24,482 nt of DNA, from contig CASBPW010000020.1 of assembly GCA_949127685.1 (NCBI GenBank), positions 1-24,482 of the forward strand, written 5' to 3'. The notes below the pieces were generated by a model. It was given only the letters and a program-made list of their open reading frames with translations. It searched no databases and had not been told where the DNA came from. Positions 22,802 to 24,482 of the stretch are shown here, one piece after another. The stretch is from Candidatus Sivonenia alaskensis PMM_0068. Lineage in GTDB: Bacteria > Cyanobacteriota > Cyanobacteriia > Gloeobacterales > PMM-0068. The stretch's first letter is position 1, and the number at the start of each line of letters is the position of its first letter. A program made the position numbers and the translations under genes.

Positions 22802-23392
22802 CTATTCCGCTTCAAAAGGACGCCACCCCAAAGGTTGCAATAAGTCCCAAACCACGGGAAGAGAAAGGCCCACTACATTGGTGTAACACCCTTCTATGGC
22901 ATCAACTAAAAGGGCTCCATAACCTTGAATAGCGTAGGCTCCTGCTTTATCCATAGGCTCTTGGGTGGCTATGTAGTCAGAAATTTCTTGAGGACTGAGA
23001 GCCCGCAGATGAACTTTGCTGGTCTGGACATGGGTTTTTTGGGCATGGCTATCCTTCCCGTAAACCAGAGCGATGCCTGTGTAAACTTCATGCCACCGAC
23101 CTTGAATTTCAGTCAGCATGGCATGGGCCTCTTGGGCATCTCCTGGTTTCCCTAGGATCTTTTGGTCTAGGACAACAAGCGTATCAGCACCGAGTACGGT
23201 CCTTTCTGGATAGCGATGGGCAACTTCTAAGGCTTTACCCAAAGCCTGCTCTCTTACCAGTTGGGCTGGAGGGATACCAGGGTGGTTATGTTCTTCATAA
23301 AGGCTGGGAACTACCTCAAAACGGATTCCTACCTGTGTAAGAAGTTCTTTGCGCCTTGGAGAGTTGGAGGCAAGAATCAAGGGTAAAAGCAT
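22802..23392 (-). CDS. maf: Maf-family nucleoside triphosphate pyrophosphatase
   Basis: A 196-residue Maf protein, which hydrolyses non-canonical or specific nucleotides (the YhdE type acts on dTTP/UTP) to the monophosphate and pyrophosphate and is linked to septum formation. The nucleotide-binding ASNSPRRKELL block is at 8-18, the catalytic GADTLVVLDQKILGKP block at about 68-83, and the DKAGAYAIQGYGALL block at about 147-161; this last block fits the dTTP/UTP-type better than the m7GTP type (YceF). It is near the right-hand breakpoint of the normal gene order; everything to its right is mobile-element debris. The ATG has no visible Shine-Dalgarno. Confidence 0.94.
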   Translation of the reverse strand: MLLPLILASNSPRRKELLTQVGIRFEVVPSLYEEHNHPGIPPAQLVREQALGKALEVAHRYPERTVLGADTLVVLDQKILGKPGDAQEAHAMLTEIQGRWHEVYTGIALVYGKDSHAQKTHVQTSKVHLRALSPQEISDYIATQEPMDKAGAYAIQGYGALLVDAIEGCYTNVVGLSLPVVWDLLQPLGWRPFEAE

Positions 23393-23525
23393 AGGAAAGA
23401 TAAATATTTGGCTCTAGGGGACTGCATAGTTAAGATACAGTCAGAAAGTCCAAGGGAAGAACGTCATAGTACCGTACAACCTGTTGCCTACGAAAGCGGA
23501 ATAAGTTATTGTGCTAATCGCTCCT

Positions 23526-23753
23526 TTATACCTTTCCTTCTAGCGCTGTTAGTATGGTACCTTCCCATCCTTTGCTCCATTTCCCGTTCGCCTTCTTGGC
23601 TCTAACTTGCAACACATTATGAGCCCCTTCTCTAGTCCATTGCATTTTTCTTTTCCGCTTATGTCTTGCATTGATCAGTGAATCAACGTGGGATTCTACA
23701 TCTTGCTTTGTGGCTTTTTGTCCATTTTCGTACGAATTCTTGCGGCCACCCAA
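23526..23753 (-). pseudogene. Transposase C-terminal fragment (IS remnant, family uncertain)
   Basis: The minus-strand frame, 75 codons from a stop at 23754-23756 to its natural end, encodes a basic peptide with an ATKQDVESHVDSLINARH segment, then KMQWTREGAHNVLQVRA and ANGKW. This arrangement, a conserved Glu in a helix followed by a QW/MRW-T-GAHxLLQ-R block, is what the C-terminus of DDE transposases of the ISKra4/ISL-like kind looks like. The rest of the transposase is absent; the frame is cut off at about 23754, just where the Tn3-type fragment begins on the other strand. The family assignment is from memory of the motif and is uncertain. Bases 23393-23525, between maf and this fragment, show no gene. 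Confidence 0.55.
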
Positions 23754-23762
23754 CTAAGCCGC

Positions 23763-24183
23763 AAGCCCCTAAGTCTCTTCCTTATATAAACATCGGGTTG
23801 CCGCCAGAGGATGTCGCGTTTCTAATGGAACGGTATTTCCCTGAACAAAGGCTAACGGTAGAGCCACTGAGTACCAAGGAATATTACGCACAGCGTAGAG
23901 AAATTGTTGCTTTGTTTGGCTACCGCCTTTGGCCGGACGATGAGACCTTTCGATATTGCGCGACAAGGCGAAGCTACTAGCCCGCACCGACGTGACTCCA
24001 GCCTTATTGTTGGCTGAATTGATGGTGTTTTTGATTGGCCAGCGCATTATGCGGCCAGGCTACTCCAAGCTGCAAACCATCATCAGGGAATCGCTTAGCC
24101 CCGAGCGTGAACGTTTGGAGCACCTGGTCGAAGCGGCGATAGACGACGTGTACAAACTGTTCGAGGGTGGACGCAAGGCATGA
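23763..24183 (+). pseudogene. tnpA: Tn3-family transposase N-terminal fragment, frameshifted
   Basis: Two adjoining frames encode consecutive pieces of what looks like the DUF4158 region of a Tn3-type transposase. The first (to about 23955) reads PPEDVAFLMERYF, then YYAQRREIVALFGYRLW; the second (from 23956) reads LRDKAKLLARTDVTPALLLA, then QRIMRPGYSKLQTII and ends LFEGGRKA at a stop (24181-24183). Inserting one T in the run at about 23955 would join them as FRYLRDKA, so a one-base deletion explains the break. The N-terminal 60 or so residues and the whole catalytic domain are missing. No terminal inverted repeats or resolvase are seen. Base use is more GC-rich than in the flanking cyanobacterial genes. 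Confidence 0.62.
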
Positions 24184-24280
24184 TGGTTTCCTAGTGTTGT
24201 GCAACCGGAATCGTAGGCGGATCGCGGCGCCGTAAGTTTGCATGCCGTTGTTGGGCAGCTAGGCTATGCGTGCGAAGGCC

Positions 24281-24481
24281 CTACTTGAATCCGACCATCA
24301 TCGAGTCCGGCCCGACAAGCGGCTCGGCGCGCGTTGCGGAGAACCCTACCTCCTTCATCCATCCCGCGCAGTCAGCACCAGTGTAGTCGAAACCCCCTGG
24401 TGTTTCGATGAGCATGTTCAGGCTCATTAGCAGTCCAAAGGTGTTCTTCGAACGCTCGTCGTCGATGATGGCTTCGTAGAC
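24281..24481 (-). CDS. O-methyltransferase C-terminus (5' partial, cut by window edge)
   Basis: The minus strand from the right edge to a TAG at 24281-24283 is open for 66 codons and encodes a peptide with the C-terminal signature of plant-type/acetylserotonin-like O-methyltransferases (Methyltransf_2): an acidic start near the edge (DDERSKNTFGLLMSLNML), ETPGGFDYTGADCAGWMKE, and the end EPLVGPDSMMVGFK. In this family the last helices and strands after the SAM-binding fold look like this. The enzyme transfers a methyl group from SAM to a hydroxyl; the substrate is not predictable. The beginning of the gene is outside the window. The 97 bases between it and the Tn3-type fragment hold nothing I recognise. 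Confidence 0.72.
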   Translation of the reverse strand, partial: VYEAIIDDERSKNTFGLLMSLNMLIETPGGFDYTGADCAGWMKEVGFSATRAEPLVGPDSMMVGFK

Positions 24482-24482
24482 G

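Noticed and set aside
23408..23605. A 65-codon plus-strand frame with a hydrophobic stretch to the right of maf.
   Set aside because: Its 3' part is the reverse side of the transposase fragment, and the start lacks a ribosome-binding site; no family is recognised.
23526..24183. A complete, active transposon.
   Set aside because: Both transposase pieces are truncated, one is frameshifted, and no terminal inverted repeats, target duplications or resolvase are visible.
1..24482. tRNA, rRNA, CRISPR arrays or a toxin-antitoxin pair.
   Set aside because: No T-loop-type sequences, no regularly spaced repeats with unique spacers and no paired small genes of known toxin or antitoxin type were found by eye.

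Overview
The window is a stretch of cyanobacterial chromosome. The evidence is a set of families found mainly or only in cyanobacteria: a SipA/DUF3148 protein, DUF2949, DUF4079, a DUF5340-like protein, a DICT-domain histidine kinase, the Calvin-cycle type of class II aldolase, and a petF-type ferredoxin of 96 residues. I cannot name the genus. By eye I saw no HIP1 octamer (GCGATCGC) and no tRNA or rRNA gene.

Layout, left to right. 1-3.8 kb: the 3' part of ftsY (its reading frame runs off the left edge), a small membrane protein, radC, a stand-alone BFD-like [2Fe-2S] protein and a membrane-anchored protein of unknown role. 3.8-6.9 kb: a glucan module, in which a SAP/Rho-N + DUF4912 + Ig-like protein lies upstream of a GH57 branching enzyme with a terminator hairpin between them. 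6.9-10.7 kb (minus strand): glutathione-dependent formaldehyde detoxification (frmA, fghA) followed by a B12-binding-type radical SAM protein. 10.7-13.4 kb (minus): petF with its own terminator, then murF followed by a short-chain dehydrogenase. 13.4-16.1 kb (plus): a DICT-GAF histidine kinase overlapping tadA through TAATG. 16.1-19.6 kb: class II aldolase (minus), sharing a perfect bidirectional terminator with tadA, then cysS and a DUF4079 membrane protein (plus). 19.6-21.4 kb: trpC and a DUF5340-like gene (minus), divergent from an HAD hydrolase. 21.4-23.4 kb: a group of small cyanobacterial proteins (acidic 68-aa protein, sipA, DUF2949, zinc-ribbon membrane protein) and maf. 23.4-24.5 kb: a scar of mobile-element debris, with an IS transposase C-terminal fragment (minus), a frameshifted Tn3-type transposase N-terminal fragment (plus), and at the edge the C-terminal 66 residues of an O-methyltransferase (minus).

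Most of the window is ordinary housekeeping gene content arranged as short operons and single genes. Functional groupings visible in the order are formaldehyde oxidation (frmA-fghA), glycogen or glucan metabolism (DUF4912-GH57) and a possible signalling/tRNA-editing pair coupled at translation (kinase-tadA). No CRISPR array, defence island or obviously new multi-gene system is visible. The points most worth a second look are the rearranged right end, the radical SAM gene behind fghA, the three-part DUF4912 protein, and several compact DNA structures between genes.
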